DNA of 64,000 bases from the NCBI GenBank assembly GCA_001769855.1, contig MEPP01000023.1:73978-137977 (forward strand), read 5' to 3'. Below, one piece after another: positions 40,162 through 48,500 of the stretch. The first letter of the stretch is position 1, and every line of letters begins with the position of its first letter. The notes beneath the pieces were generated by a model that did no database searches, was not told the origin of the DNA, and was given only the letters and a program-made list of their open reading frames with translations. The DNA comes from Bdellovibrionales bacterium GWA2_49_15. GTDB lineage: Bacteria > Bdellovibrionota > Bacteriovoracia > Bacteriovoracales > Bacteriovoracaceae. Position numbers and translations under genes: made by a program.

Positions 40162-41460
40162 TTACTCCATCTTAGGAATGTCATCAATTAGGGCACCGAA
40201 ATGTGACAGACGATCATTTATAGTTTCTTTAATTCTTTGGCAAAACTCTAATTCAGAATTAGTAATAACGGGAAGTGATATTTTCTCAAGCCCCAATCCA
40301 ATTTTTTCGCAAAGCTTTTTCAGTTGGTTTGCTAGCAATTTTTTTTGAAGACCACTCTCGTTGCAAAATTCAGCAAGTTGAAAAGCATAGATTTGAGAGG
40401 GATTAAATTCGTCTCCAATAGACATGGCAAGTTCATTATCAAGACCTGGATAAATGGCAGTATTAACCAGGTCGTAAAACGGGGTGATCCTCATTCCTTT
40501 TTCATCAACAAAAAAGGAGATATTTTTTCCATGAGCATCTGAGTTGCCGATCATCAGATTAAAGAGCATCCAATTGATAAGCTTGAGCTGATTTATGGCG
40601 GGAACATCACACTTCATCGTCAAATTGAAAAGTTTCTTAAAGCTAACGCCTTCTCGGATACTCGAAACATCTTTCTCCGGGCCAAAATTTCGCTCATATC
40701 GATATGAGCTCAGTAGATTAAGTGCCTGGCAGCTATCAATGATGTGGTGTCGCCTAACTTTCGTATCACTTTCAACATGGCGATCAAAACGTTTAACTAA
40801 AAGAGCAGGATTGTCTCCGAAGCGCCTGTAAGAGACTTCTGGAACTTCTATACCAATACTCTTGGCAAGACTCATACAAAAAAACTCATTCAGAACTAAG
40901 TATGGAATTTTTGTGTCATTTTTTTGAAATTTAAGAATGTGCGTACTCGCAATATCACCTTCACCGAATCCCATTCGGCCATCACTTAATAGAGTGATTG
41001 GCAACTTATCTTGCACGCCCGCCACATTTAGGCGCATCTTACCATCCCAAACGGCTAGCCCCCTTCTTGATCTTTCGTCTAGGCGAGTTGCAAGTTCTAT
41101 CGATGTAACCTCTCTAAAAGAAGATTCGTAGTTAGCTGGCATCTCCTCGGGTAAAAATGATAATGCGCCAGTTGTATCCTTGCCAATAATTCTAATAATC
41201 GCAAAAGTATTACTGATGCCAATCCGAAATTGCACTTTTAAATCTTCGAGGGCATTTCCCTCTGGAAATAAATTCTCCAGAAAGCGCCTGATGGAAGTTG
41301 ATTTTATTTTCTCACCAAAAGGTAAAGAAGGGGATATCTCAAAGCCACGCTCACACCATTTATCACAATATACAAAAGCGAGGTCGTCAGTGTCCGTATC
41401 AAGAAGCAATTCCCCCACTCTTTCTTTATTTAAATATACAATCAGTTTGTTTAAACTCAT
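40162..41460 (-). CDS. hipA: HipA-family kinase toxin, second module
   Basis: 432 residues from the ATG at 41460, which overlaps the hipB stop (ATGA); an upstream frame to 41487 is not needed. Landmarks are VYLNKERVGEL at the N-terminus, VAGVQDKLPITLL near 168, ALLVKRFDRH near 238, GNSDAHGKNISFF near 317 (catalytic loop) and ITPFYDLVN near 338. It is more like canonical HipA than the first module's protein. Tail-to-tail with the aminotransferase gene. Confidence 0.93.
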   Translation of the reverse strand: MSLNKLIVYLNKERVGELLLDTDTDDLAFVYCDKWCERGFEISPSLPFGEKIKSTSIRRFLENLFPEGNALEDLKVQFRIGISNTFAIIRIIGKDTTGALSFLPEEMPANYESSFREVTSIELATRLDERSRRGLAVWDGKMRLNVAGVQDKLPITLLSDGRMGFGEGDIASTHILKFQKNDTKIPYLVLNEFFCMSLAKSIGIEVPEVSYRRFGDNPALLVKRFDRHVESDTKVRRHHIIDSCQALNLLSSYRYERNFGPEKDVSSIREGVSFKKLFNLTMKCDVPAINQLKLINWMLFNLMIGNSDAHGKNISFFVDEKGMRITPFYDLVNTAIYPGLDNELAMSIGDEFNPSQIYAFQLAEFCNESGLQKKLLANQLKKLCEKIGLGLEKISLPVITNSELEFCQRIKETINDRLSHFGALIDDIPKME

Positions 41461-41729
41461 GACTCGTTCTCTGCTTCGTCTTCCCAAGGAGTCACTCTTA
41501 ACTCAATGCCAAGCATCTGACAGACTTGCAAAACACTTTCAAAACGTACGCCACCTCTCGCCGTTTCAATTTTTGAAAGTGTATCTTTTGCGACATTGCA
41601 CAGTAGTGCCGCATCCTCAAGTCGCAGCTTGCTTTGGGTTCGCTTGGCCCTTACGAATTGCCCCAAGAGTTCCGCTGTGAGGTGTCCCTTTTGCTTGGGT
41701 GCCGGTAATCCTTTTACTTTATTGGCCAT
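41457..41729 (-). CDS. hipB: HipB-like XRE-family antitoxin, second module
   Basis: 90 residues. Helix-turn-helix in LRLEDAALLCNVAKDTLSKIE (about residues 36-56), followed by RGGVRFESVLQVCQMLGIEL, a classical HipB/SinR-like arrangement. It forms the antitoxin-toxin pair with the downstream hipA and likely represses the promoter at 41748-41789. Confidence 0.9.
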   Translation of the reverse strand: MANKVKGLPAPKQKGHLTAELLGQFVRAKRTQSKLRLEDAALLCNVAKDTLSKIETARGGVRFESVLQVCQMLGIELRVTPWEDEAENES

Positions 41730-41747
41730 AAATGCCTTTATTAATCC

Positions 41748-41789
41748 TGCTAATACAGTAATTATATCTATTTTTTAGCATAAATACAA
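41748..41789 (-). promoter_or_regulatory. hipBA (second module) promoter with inverted repeat
   Basis: On the minus strand TTGTAT (41789-41784) and TATAAT (41766-41761) are spaced by exactly 17 bases. TGCTAA (41748-41753) and TTAGCA (41775-41780) form an inverted repeat that encloses the -10 box, as the longer repeat does in the first module. Likely HipB operator. Confidence 0.55.
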
Positions 41790-41859
41790 TTAAACATATT
41801 TTCCCAGCTTTAATTAAATATATACAAACAATTTGCATAATATAACTGCAAAGGCAGGA

Positions 41860-43311
41860 CTAATTCGGAAGAGCCACGACCGGCGACGCGAAGCCCTTGC
41901 TGCCAATGTTCACCTTGCCATTGCCGTTAATCCAGTTGGCGCGCCCCCATGGTGTGTTGCTCATGATGATCCGTTCACTGTCTACGTGAGCGTGAATCCG
42001 AAGATCGACAATTCGGTTATCGAGGACGGAAAGGTGTTCAAATTCCTGGACGATAAATTCTTTGGGTCGGTAATGCATTTTCTCAATAATCGTATTCAAC
42101 GAACTCATCGATTCTTTTTTCCCGATCCAAACGCCTGAGCCCCCGTCCTCATTCACTTTTTTTATGACGTAGCGGTCCTTGTTGCAACGAAGATTTGTCA
42201 GAATACTTCGATCCACTCGCCATTCCCGGTGCTGGGTTCGAATGGCCACCGACTTTGCGGGAATGCTGGCCAGGAGAGGTGTCTCCTTGAGAAAACGGTG
42301 AATCATTGAGTCGACAAAGAGACCGAAAATCTTATCGTTCACAAATTGAACACCGGGTGAAAAGTTGGTCCACGCATGGCCGTTTACAAGTGCGGTGCCA
42401 AGTGAGGGAGCACGGATAAGGGCGCGGACGATCTCATTTTGGTAAGCGCTATTTTTCGGATCGCGAAGCTTTGTCATTTGAATTCGAATGGCGCGGTTGT
42501 CAAGCTGTTCGGGGCCGGCATGAAAGATGAGTGCCCCAATCCGCTGGATTGTTCCCGATTTCTTCAGAAAAATTCCGGCCTCTTTTCCTTCCCTGATTTC
42601 GATTTTCCTCAGTTGATTAGAAGACGTCGTGGAGTCAATACCAAATTTGGCAAAAATCTGAGCGAGTCTCCGCGTTTCCTGATCAGACTCGTCTTTATAG
42701 GGGCGTAAATAGAGGAGCGGAATTCCATTATTTTGTGCCGCTTTTTGCGTGAAATATTGGGCCAGAATGGTAAAGAATTTTTCTGGATCGTTCGGGCGTG
42801 GGAGCATCTCGTGAAGGCCTGGCATCAGCTTGTAGAGAATCTTCTGACCTTGCACGAGATCTCCGATTCCACCGATAATGCCAGCGCTGTCTTCGACCAC
42901 TCGCCAACGGCCGGCCCGGTCACGGATGATGTCGGGGCCGTAAGGAAAGGCAAGCTGATCAGGATTAACCTTTCGAAGGAGGTTGCCCATATGGTGGCGT
43001 GCAATCATGGAATGAAGTGTGTCCGCTGGCATAACGCGGTTCCAGCGAGACCCTTTGGTACAGTAGTCGCGAAGAAATGCTAGAATCGCCCGTGCCCGCT
43101 GCTCAACTCCTCGACTCAGGAACTGAAATTCCTCTTGAGTCAGGAGTCGTGGAAGAGGATCTTGAGCGTAGTCTCCAGCAAAAAGTCGTTTCGAGCGCAC
43201 ATGGAGCGCGCGGCGCTCTTTAGGCGGCAGGGATTTCCAATGATGAACCACTCCGGCATAGTGCGGTCTGGCCTGGCCATCGGTGCTGAAAAGCTCATTG
43301 TAGTAGGTCAT
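41860..43311 (-). CDS. Circularly permuted ATP-grasp type 2 protein (DUF404/DUF407-like)
   Basis: 483 residues. Landmarks are FPYGPDIIRDRAGRWRVVEDSAGIIGG near residue 122 (nucleotide-binding side), GTALVNGHAWTN near 307 and KDRYVIKKVNEDGGSGVWIG near 382. This fits the circularly permuted type 2 ATP-grasp proteins. They are usually clustered with alpha-E and transglutaminase-like genes; neither partner is present here. It presumably makes a peptide-like bond on an unknown substrate. The gene is GC-richer than the modules on both sides. Confidence 0.8.
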   Translation of the reverse strand: MTYYNELFSTDGQARPHYAGVVHHWKSLPPKERRALHVRSKRLFAGDYAQDPLPRLLTQEEFQFLSRGVEQRARAILAFLRDYCTKGSRWNRVMPADTLHSMIARHHMGNLLRKVNPDQLAFPYGPDIIRDRAGRWRVVEDSAGIIGGIGDLVQGQKILYKLMPGLHEMLPRPNDPEKFFTILAQYFTQKAAQNNGIPLLYLRPYKDESDQETRRLAQIFAKFGIDSTTSSNQLRKIEIREGKEAGIFLKKSGTIQRIGALIFHAGPEQLDNRAIRIQMTKLRDPKNSAYQNEIVRALIRAPSLGTALVNGHAWTNFSPGVQFVNDKIFGLFVDSMIHRFLKETPLLASIPAKSVAIRTQHREWRVDRSILTNLRCNKDRYVIKKVNEDGGSGVWIGKKESMSSLNTIIEKMHYRPKEFIVQEFEHLSVLDNRIVDLRIHAHVDSERIIMSNTPWGRANWINGNGKVNIGSKGFASPVVALPN

Positions 43312-43405
43312 ATTTTGTTTGCTCCACTAATGTTTGTTATTTGATCAAGAATTTCATGTCCCGAAATCGCCTGTTTTTTCCATGAGGCCCATCTTCTCGG
43401 CGACA

Positions 43406-43425
43406 AGGTGCCAGGAGCTTTATCC
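43406..43425. repeat. Dispersed repeat unit 1 (GGTGCCAGGAGCTTT)
   Basis: First of three copies of GGTGCCAGGAGCTTT; it and the copy at 45364 share ATCC beyond the core. It lies in the 202-base gap between the ATP-grasp gene and the small exported gene, which otherwise shows nothing recognisable. Confidence 0.6.
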
Positions 43426-43513
43426 GCTGGAAAATTTCGGAAAATTTAAATCTATATTACTTGAGAGATGAGGAAGAAAGAATCGCGCCGCCTTCATTCC
43501 TCTCTGTGCAATT

Positions 43514-43897
43514 TTACTCACAGTCATGGACAAAATAACTGAGGCACTTTTTGCGATCAACTGTTCGAATCGATTTCCATCTCCAATAGTAGTTATTGGT
43601 GGCATAAAGGGTTTTGCCTGACCCTTGCAAGATAAGGTACCGATATTTTTTTTTGAGTGCCGTAATTTTTCTTTCTAATTCTTTGCATGTATCGAAATAG
43701 ACTCCGGTCATGACAAGAAAATCATGGGTTAGTTCACCCTCCTGATAGACGATGCCAAATGGCCCTCGCTCATCAGCTTCTGTAGCATCACATTCTGCCT
43801 TGATATGCGAGGACGGTACTTTTCGATCAAACTCTTCCGCCAACAAAAATGAGGGGATAGTCAATCCCAGTAAGAAAAAATAAATTATTTTCTTCAT
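43514..43897 (-). CDS. Small exported partner protein, copy 2
   Basis: 127 residues. Signal peptide KKIIYFFLLGLTIPSFLLA, then a short domain with cysteines in KAECDA, DTCKELERKI, KKCLSYFVHDC. It starts inside the stop of the fusion gene (ATGA overlap), as its counterpart at 38406 does. The similarity between the two partners is weak but collinear, including an aromatic YW-W/YSW-F segment before a Cys-x-YF. Candidate periplasmic binding partner of the SLT-type enzyme; function unknown. Confidence 0.72.
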   Translation of the reverse strand: MKKIIYFFLLGLTIPSFLLAEEFDRKVPSSHIKAECDATEADERGPFGIVYQEGELTHDFLVMTGVYFDTCKELERKITALKKKYRYLILQGSGKTLYATNNYYWRWKSIRTVDRKKCLSYFVHDCE

Positions 43898-44910
43898 CTA
43901 TATCTCTGATAAATGCTTAAGAAATCGTTCATCACTTTTAACGACCTATGCCCATTCTTTTTGAGATCTGGACCTAACCCTTTATATTCAACAATTGTCT
44001 CGACCCAGGTGGGAGATCGTTGTAGCCTTTTTTGGAGTATTTCTCTTTTCCTAAAGAGCCATCGGATTGCGGCACAAAGATTTTTACTTGGTGTGAAAAG
44101 TTCTTCTTTTGCGAAATCAATGTAGTGATCTTTAATTTCACCCTTTCTATCTTTCAAAATTTTTAGTGTTTGTTCGGTGATTTGAACCAGCCCCCGAGCA
44201 GGACCTATGGTCTTCTTATTTTTTGCAATGGCAAGTGGATTAAATCGTGATTCTGACTCAATAAGTGCTTTGATAAAATTCACCTCTATAGGGAGATCTG
44301 GAGTGAAAATATCATTCCAATATCGGCACCAGCCAGCAATGAGAATGTCATACGCGTTAGGTTCAATTATTCTTTCATTTCCCGAATACGGGAGTGGCAA
44401 AGGTTGCGTATTTATAAATGAGCTATTTAAAGATATCAAATCTACTTCTTCACCCGTCAGCCGATCTTTGCCCGAGGGATTTTTACGGCAATGACCATCG
44501 ACGTCCTGCATTTGTCTGCCAATCGGGTATCTTGGATGTCTCACCACCCAATGTTGACCATAGGGACACACTCGCCAGGGGTGAAGAGGGCGAGTGTGGG
44601 GGCCCCAAATCTCAATCTTCTCTCTGCGAATGCTTGGAAGGTAAGGAGCATACAATTCATCCCAGGAAGTGATATCCATTTTATAGGGTAGGTTAGATTC
44701 TTCACAGGCCACTTTGAAGAGAGAAATTCTCTTTCCCAACTCCTTGGATTTGGATTTAACGGCTAAATCGATATCAGAAAAAAGTTTATGTTTTCCCGTC
44801 GCCCTTGAACCAAAGAGAAAAATTTTTGCGTCAGGAAGATCTCCAAAAAATTGCGAGATTTTTTTTTCAATTTCCTGGAATTCTTCGTTTTTAAGGCCGT
44901 AAGTTCTCAT
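43894..44910 (-). CDS. MntA nucleotidyltransferase fused to lysozyme-like SLT domain, copy 2
   Basis: 338 residues. The N-terminal domain has an intact minimal-nucleotidyltransferase signature: FGSRATGKHKLFSDIDLAV, that is G34-S35, ten residues, D46-x-D48, then Asp79 in YKMDI. MntA proteins with this motif AMPylate the HepT toxin. Residues 112-150 carry WRVCPYGQHWVVRHPR then DVDGHCRKNPSGKD, possibly a metal-binding or binding module. Residues 205-312 resemble a transglycosylase: LIESESRFNP (Glu220), GPARGLVQITEQT, NLCAAIRWLFRK, VEYKG. No signal peptide. It overlaps an upstream HepT remnant and the downstream exported gene by four bases each. Confidence 0.78.
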   Translation of the reverse strand: MRTYGLKNEEFQEIEKKISQFFGDLPDAKIFLFGSRATGKHKLFSDIDLAVKSKSKELGKRISLFKVACEESNLPYKMDITSWDELYAPYLPSIRREKIEIWGPHTRPLHPWRVCPYGQHWVVRHPRYPIGRQMQDVDGHCRKNPSGKDRLTGEEVDLISLNSSFINTQPLPLPYSGNERIIEPNAYDILIAGWCRYWNDIFTPDLPIEVNFIKALIESESRFNPLAIAKNKKTIGPARGLVQITEQTLKILKDRKGEIKDHYIDFAKEELFTPSKNLCAAIRWLFRKREILQKRLQRSPTWVETIVEYKGLGPDLKKNGHRSLKVMNDFLSIYQRYR

Positions 44911-45237
44911 TTGAGTTGCATTTGTAAGGTAGAATAAAGTTGGTGACAGCAGATTAAAAAAACAGGAACTCTTTTGAAGAGCTCTTCCGCAACTTCAGGA
45001 TGATAGAGATGACTGGTTTTATTTCTAGCTTCCAAAAATAAAATCCACTGTTCGGGGTTCGACTTTGTACTCATGATATTCGAGAACCTTTTTAGCTGAA
45101 TTCCATGCAATCTCAAGGCAATATTCAAATCGCTGGATAATCCCATCTCGTTCCAGCAGACTCGATGGCGGCCGTGCCATGGCCTCATCCAGTTTCTGGA
45201 GGACCTTGCTATAATTATCAAGTCTCGGTTTATTCAT
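44907..45237 (-). pseudogene. HepT (HEPN, HI0074-type) toxin gene, frameshifted
   Basis: The first frame (45237 down) encodes RFEYCLEIAWNSAKKVLEYH, the start of a HI0074/HepT protein, and stops at TAG near 45026. A second frame continues with EQWILFLEARNKTSHLYHPE, which carries the HepT motif R-x4-H-x-Y (RNKTSHLY), the arginine-histidine RNase site and the tyrosine that MntA modifies. Removing one C from the four-C run at 45057-45054 joins the frames into about 109 residues. HepT proteins are usually 130-145 residues, and the joined product lacks some 20 residues before the W. It overlaps the MntA-fusion start by four bases. Confidence 0.75.
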
Positions 45238-45281
45238 CCTAATAGAATGTCATAAAATGCTTTAGATATATAACGTGAAAT

Positions 45282-45306
45282 AAAAAAGCCCCGCATTTTA
45301 CAGGGC
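45282..45306 (-). terminator. Rho-independent terminator downstream of the SNF2 helicase gene
   Basis: On the minus strand GCCCTG and CGGGGC pair (six bases, one G-T) around a seven-base loop, followed by six Ts. Confidence 0.7.
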
Positions 45307-45363
45307 CTCCAAACGGCGTGCTTCGGGATAGTGACGCTGTGTGCTGTGTGCCAGGCGGAACCG

Positions 45364-45382
45364 GGTGCCAGGAGCTTTATCC
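45364..45382. repeat. Dispersed repeat unit 2 (GGTGCCAGGAGCTTT)
   Basis: GGTGCCAGGAGCTTTATCC, identical over 19 bases to the unit at 43407-43425. Confidence 0.65.
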
Positions 45383-45524
45383 TTATTCATTTATTTTTAA
45401 AGAAAACCTGGATTTTTGAAATAAAGCAGATTGTAGTTTTAATAGCTCATCAATGGTGGTGAGAACTCTAAGTGATCCACAACTTGAATTTGAACTCTTG
45501 GAAGAGCTGATTCGAGCGTTGGTA

Positions 45525-45564
45525 TAAGTATCTGGTCGGGCCAAGACCTGGAGTTATGTGCAAC
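45525..45564 (-). pseudogene. Fragment of an AAA/DUF4143 ATPase gene
   Basis: About 40 bases nearly match 50485-50525 inside the intact ATPase gene. On the minus strand it reads PGLGPTRYL, the same as the intact protein. No further similarity on either side. Confidence 0.6.
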
Positions 45565-45574
45565 ATGTCGGGGG

Positions 45575-48500
45575 TTATGAAAAAAGATATTGAAAATCCT
45601 CACGAGTCATTTTTCTCAAAAAGGAATGGTCGCTACACATAATGGCGTTTGCCAGATCACGCTTTTTACTTTGAAGATCAAGAATTTTCTCTTCCACCGT
45701 ATTTTTGCTAATCAAACGATAGGCGGTTACCTTTCTAGTCTGGCCAATGCGGTGGGCGCGATCGATTGCCTGGGCCTCGGCGGCGGGATTCCACCACGGA
45801 TCAAGAATAAAACAGTAGTCCGCAGCAGTCAGATTGAGTCCAAGGCCACCGGCCTTCAAACTGATAAGGAACACCGTAGGCCCTTCACTGCTTTGGAAAT
45901 TATCGACGCTCTCCTGTCTTTTAGTGCTTTGACCGTCGAGATATTCATAGCGAATCTTGCGTTGATCTAATCCCTGCGCCACAATTTGAAGCAGGGAGGT
46001 GAACTGGGAAAAGACCAAGGCCTTATGTCCCTCTTCAAGGAGAATTTCAAGTTTTTCAAATAAAACATCTAATTTCCCGGACTCTTGAGAAACACCAACT
46101 TTATGATCTTTAAGAAGCGCCGGATGACAGGCCGATTGTCTAAGCCGTAAAAGCGCCTCAAGAATATTCATTTGGTTTTTGCCCATCCCATCCTGTTCTA
46201 TTTTTGACGAGAGCAGAGTGTGATAATAGGTCTTAAGTTCTTCATAGGTTTTTTTCTGCCCAGGCGGTAAGTCAACATAAAGTGTATGCTCTTCTTTTTC
46301 GGGAAGATCTTTTAACACCTCGGATTTCTTTCTACGCAAGATGAGCGGACGAAGAGCATTTAAGATCTGGCTTAGATCACTATCCTCGGCGTGAGAGTAG
46401 TTTTTTGAAAAAGAATGAGAAAAAAGGCCTGGATTTAAAAAATCAAAAATTGAGAAAAGTTCTCCAATATGATTTTCCACAGGAGTACCGCTCAAGGCCA
46501 GACGGTGATTGCATTTCAAAAGCCTTACGGCCTTAGTAATCTGAGCGGTACTATTTTTTATGCTTTGGGCCTCATCAAGAATAATGTCATCAAAGACAAT
46601 ATCCTTGAGAAAGACAATATCTCGCCTCACGATATGGTACGAGGTAAGAATCAAATCGTATTTACGCAATTCATCCCATGTTTTTTTTCGCTCCCCTTCC
46701 TGGTACACCAAAACTTTAAGTGTTGGGGTGAACTTCGAGGCCTCCGCACTCCAATTGCAAACGACAGTTTTAGGTGCCACGATCAGCGAGGGGGGCCGTT
46801 TGCCGGAAGAATTTTCTTTTTTTAAGGCCAACAAGGCCAGAACCTGGATGGTTTTGCCCAGACCCATATCGTCGGCCAGACATCCCCCGAGTGACATCCT
46901 TTGAAGAAAATCCAACCATGCCAGTCCAACTTTCTGATAGTCGCGAAGTTTTCCTTTAAATGATTTTGGCGGATTCATGGGACTGATGCCGTTTAAATTA
47001 GCTAACTCCGCACGCCATTTGGTAAATTTCCGATCGAGCTTCATCCCACCCATCTCAGCGAGCAGGTAATCCAAAAGAATGCCCTGCGAAGCCTTAAAAC
47101 GTACGTGACCATCAACTAATTCAGGGTTAAGCGCCGCCAGCTTCTCAAAGCGTTTTAAATAGTCATTAGGAAGAATGCCCAATGATAGTTTGCCAATTTC
47201 AATCATCCCTTTTCGATCTGCAATTGCTTGTAAAAGCTCTGGCATATTGAAAGTTTGATCACCAAACGTCATCTTGGCCGAAAGGTCAAACCAATCAATC
47301 CCCGAGGAAATAGACATGCCAAATGTTTTAGCGGCATGAACTCTTTTATCCTCTATGTAGATTGGAACATCCAAGGATGAAAGACCTTGGGCCAATGGAA
47401 AGAGAGACATTTTTGGTATCCTAAAAGAACTTTCACTGCTTATCCATTGAAGCTCAGAAATTGCGAGGAAGGCGTTGGCGATCATATTTTCACGCGGCCT
47501 ATCTCGATGCATCCGTTTCATCGCTTGAACATTTTCTCCATCGGGAAAAACTCCGATAATTTCTTGAGTACTAATCTCGGGGGATATCCCTAATGGGGCA
47601 GAGTACGTGATTTCACCATACTTGAGTTCAAGATGTCCTTGCATATATTCCGGATTTGGTCCTTTTGATATCAAAACTAGCTTGGCATTAAGGGGCATGG
47701 CCTCGTCTTTAATTTTGATCTTGTCAGGCAGCGAGATGGTATTGATACCAAAAAGAGCTGAGGCCTGCATGTAAAAGCTAAAAAATTCCTGGGGAAGAAT
47801 ATTCATCCCGTGCTGATGATCCTTGGCCAGTCGTAAGGCATTGAGAATTTTTCTATCTTTAACACGAGTTAAAACACCATCAAAAATATAAATATCATCA
47901 CAGATTCGTGCGATGTGCTTAATGACAGGACCATTGCACTGGTCGCGTTTGAATATGATCATCATCTGATAAGCAGAATCGGGCCGTTCAAGAAAAGAAA
48001 TCTCGACAAAGATTGGAAACGCAGAATTCAACGTGGCCGGGATCAACCCATTATTGTCCAGCAAGCGCAACTTGCCTTCACCCGAAACTTTAGCGAAAAA
48101 GATCTCAAAATAACTTTTCGGTATCTTCGCAATAGATAGGCGCACATTTTCTGGAAACATTGAACTGCGGTAGTTGTATCCTGAAGAATCCATGGCAAAT
48201 GGAATCATCATTTCTAAAATTGGTCTATCAGAGGGATCATAACCATCGAGGTCCTCGATTTTGACTGTACAAGGACTGAAATTGCTCCAGGTTTCATTTT
48301 TTCTCATTTCCTCACGATAAAGAAAGACAGTCAAAGAAGTAGGATCATGTCGAGATAGAGGCCCTTCCTTCAAGACATACCAGATCCTACGTGGCCGTTT
48401 GAAGATGGTTGGATTGGGGGTATCAGTACTTTTCTGGTTTCCCACGTTTTGCAAAACGTACTGCCATGTTGATTCATTTTGGATCTGCTCGATAGCAGCA

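Larger units (their letters stand above)
45238..45574. other. 337-base gene-free stretch with a terminator, a repeat and a gene remnant
   Basis: Between the HepT remnant and the SNF2 helicase gene. It holds a minus-strand terminator (45282-45306), one dispersed repeat unit (45364-45382) and a fragment of an AAA/DUF4143 gene (45525-45564). The rest shows nothing recognisable. A second half-match to the repeat, GTGCCAGGCGGAACC, precedes the full copy. Confidence 0.6.

Noticed and set aside
44996..45075. Programmed frameshift as the simple explanation for the split HepT
   Set aside because: A CCCC run alone is a weak slip signal, and the joined product is still shorter than the family, so decay or a read error is more likely; kept only as an option.
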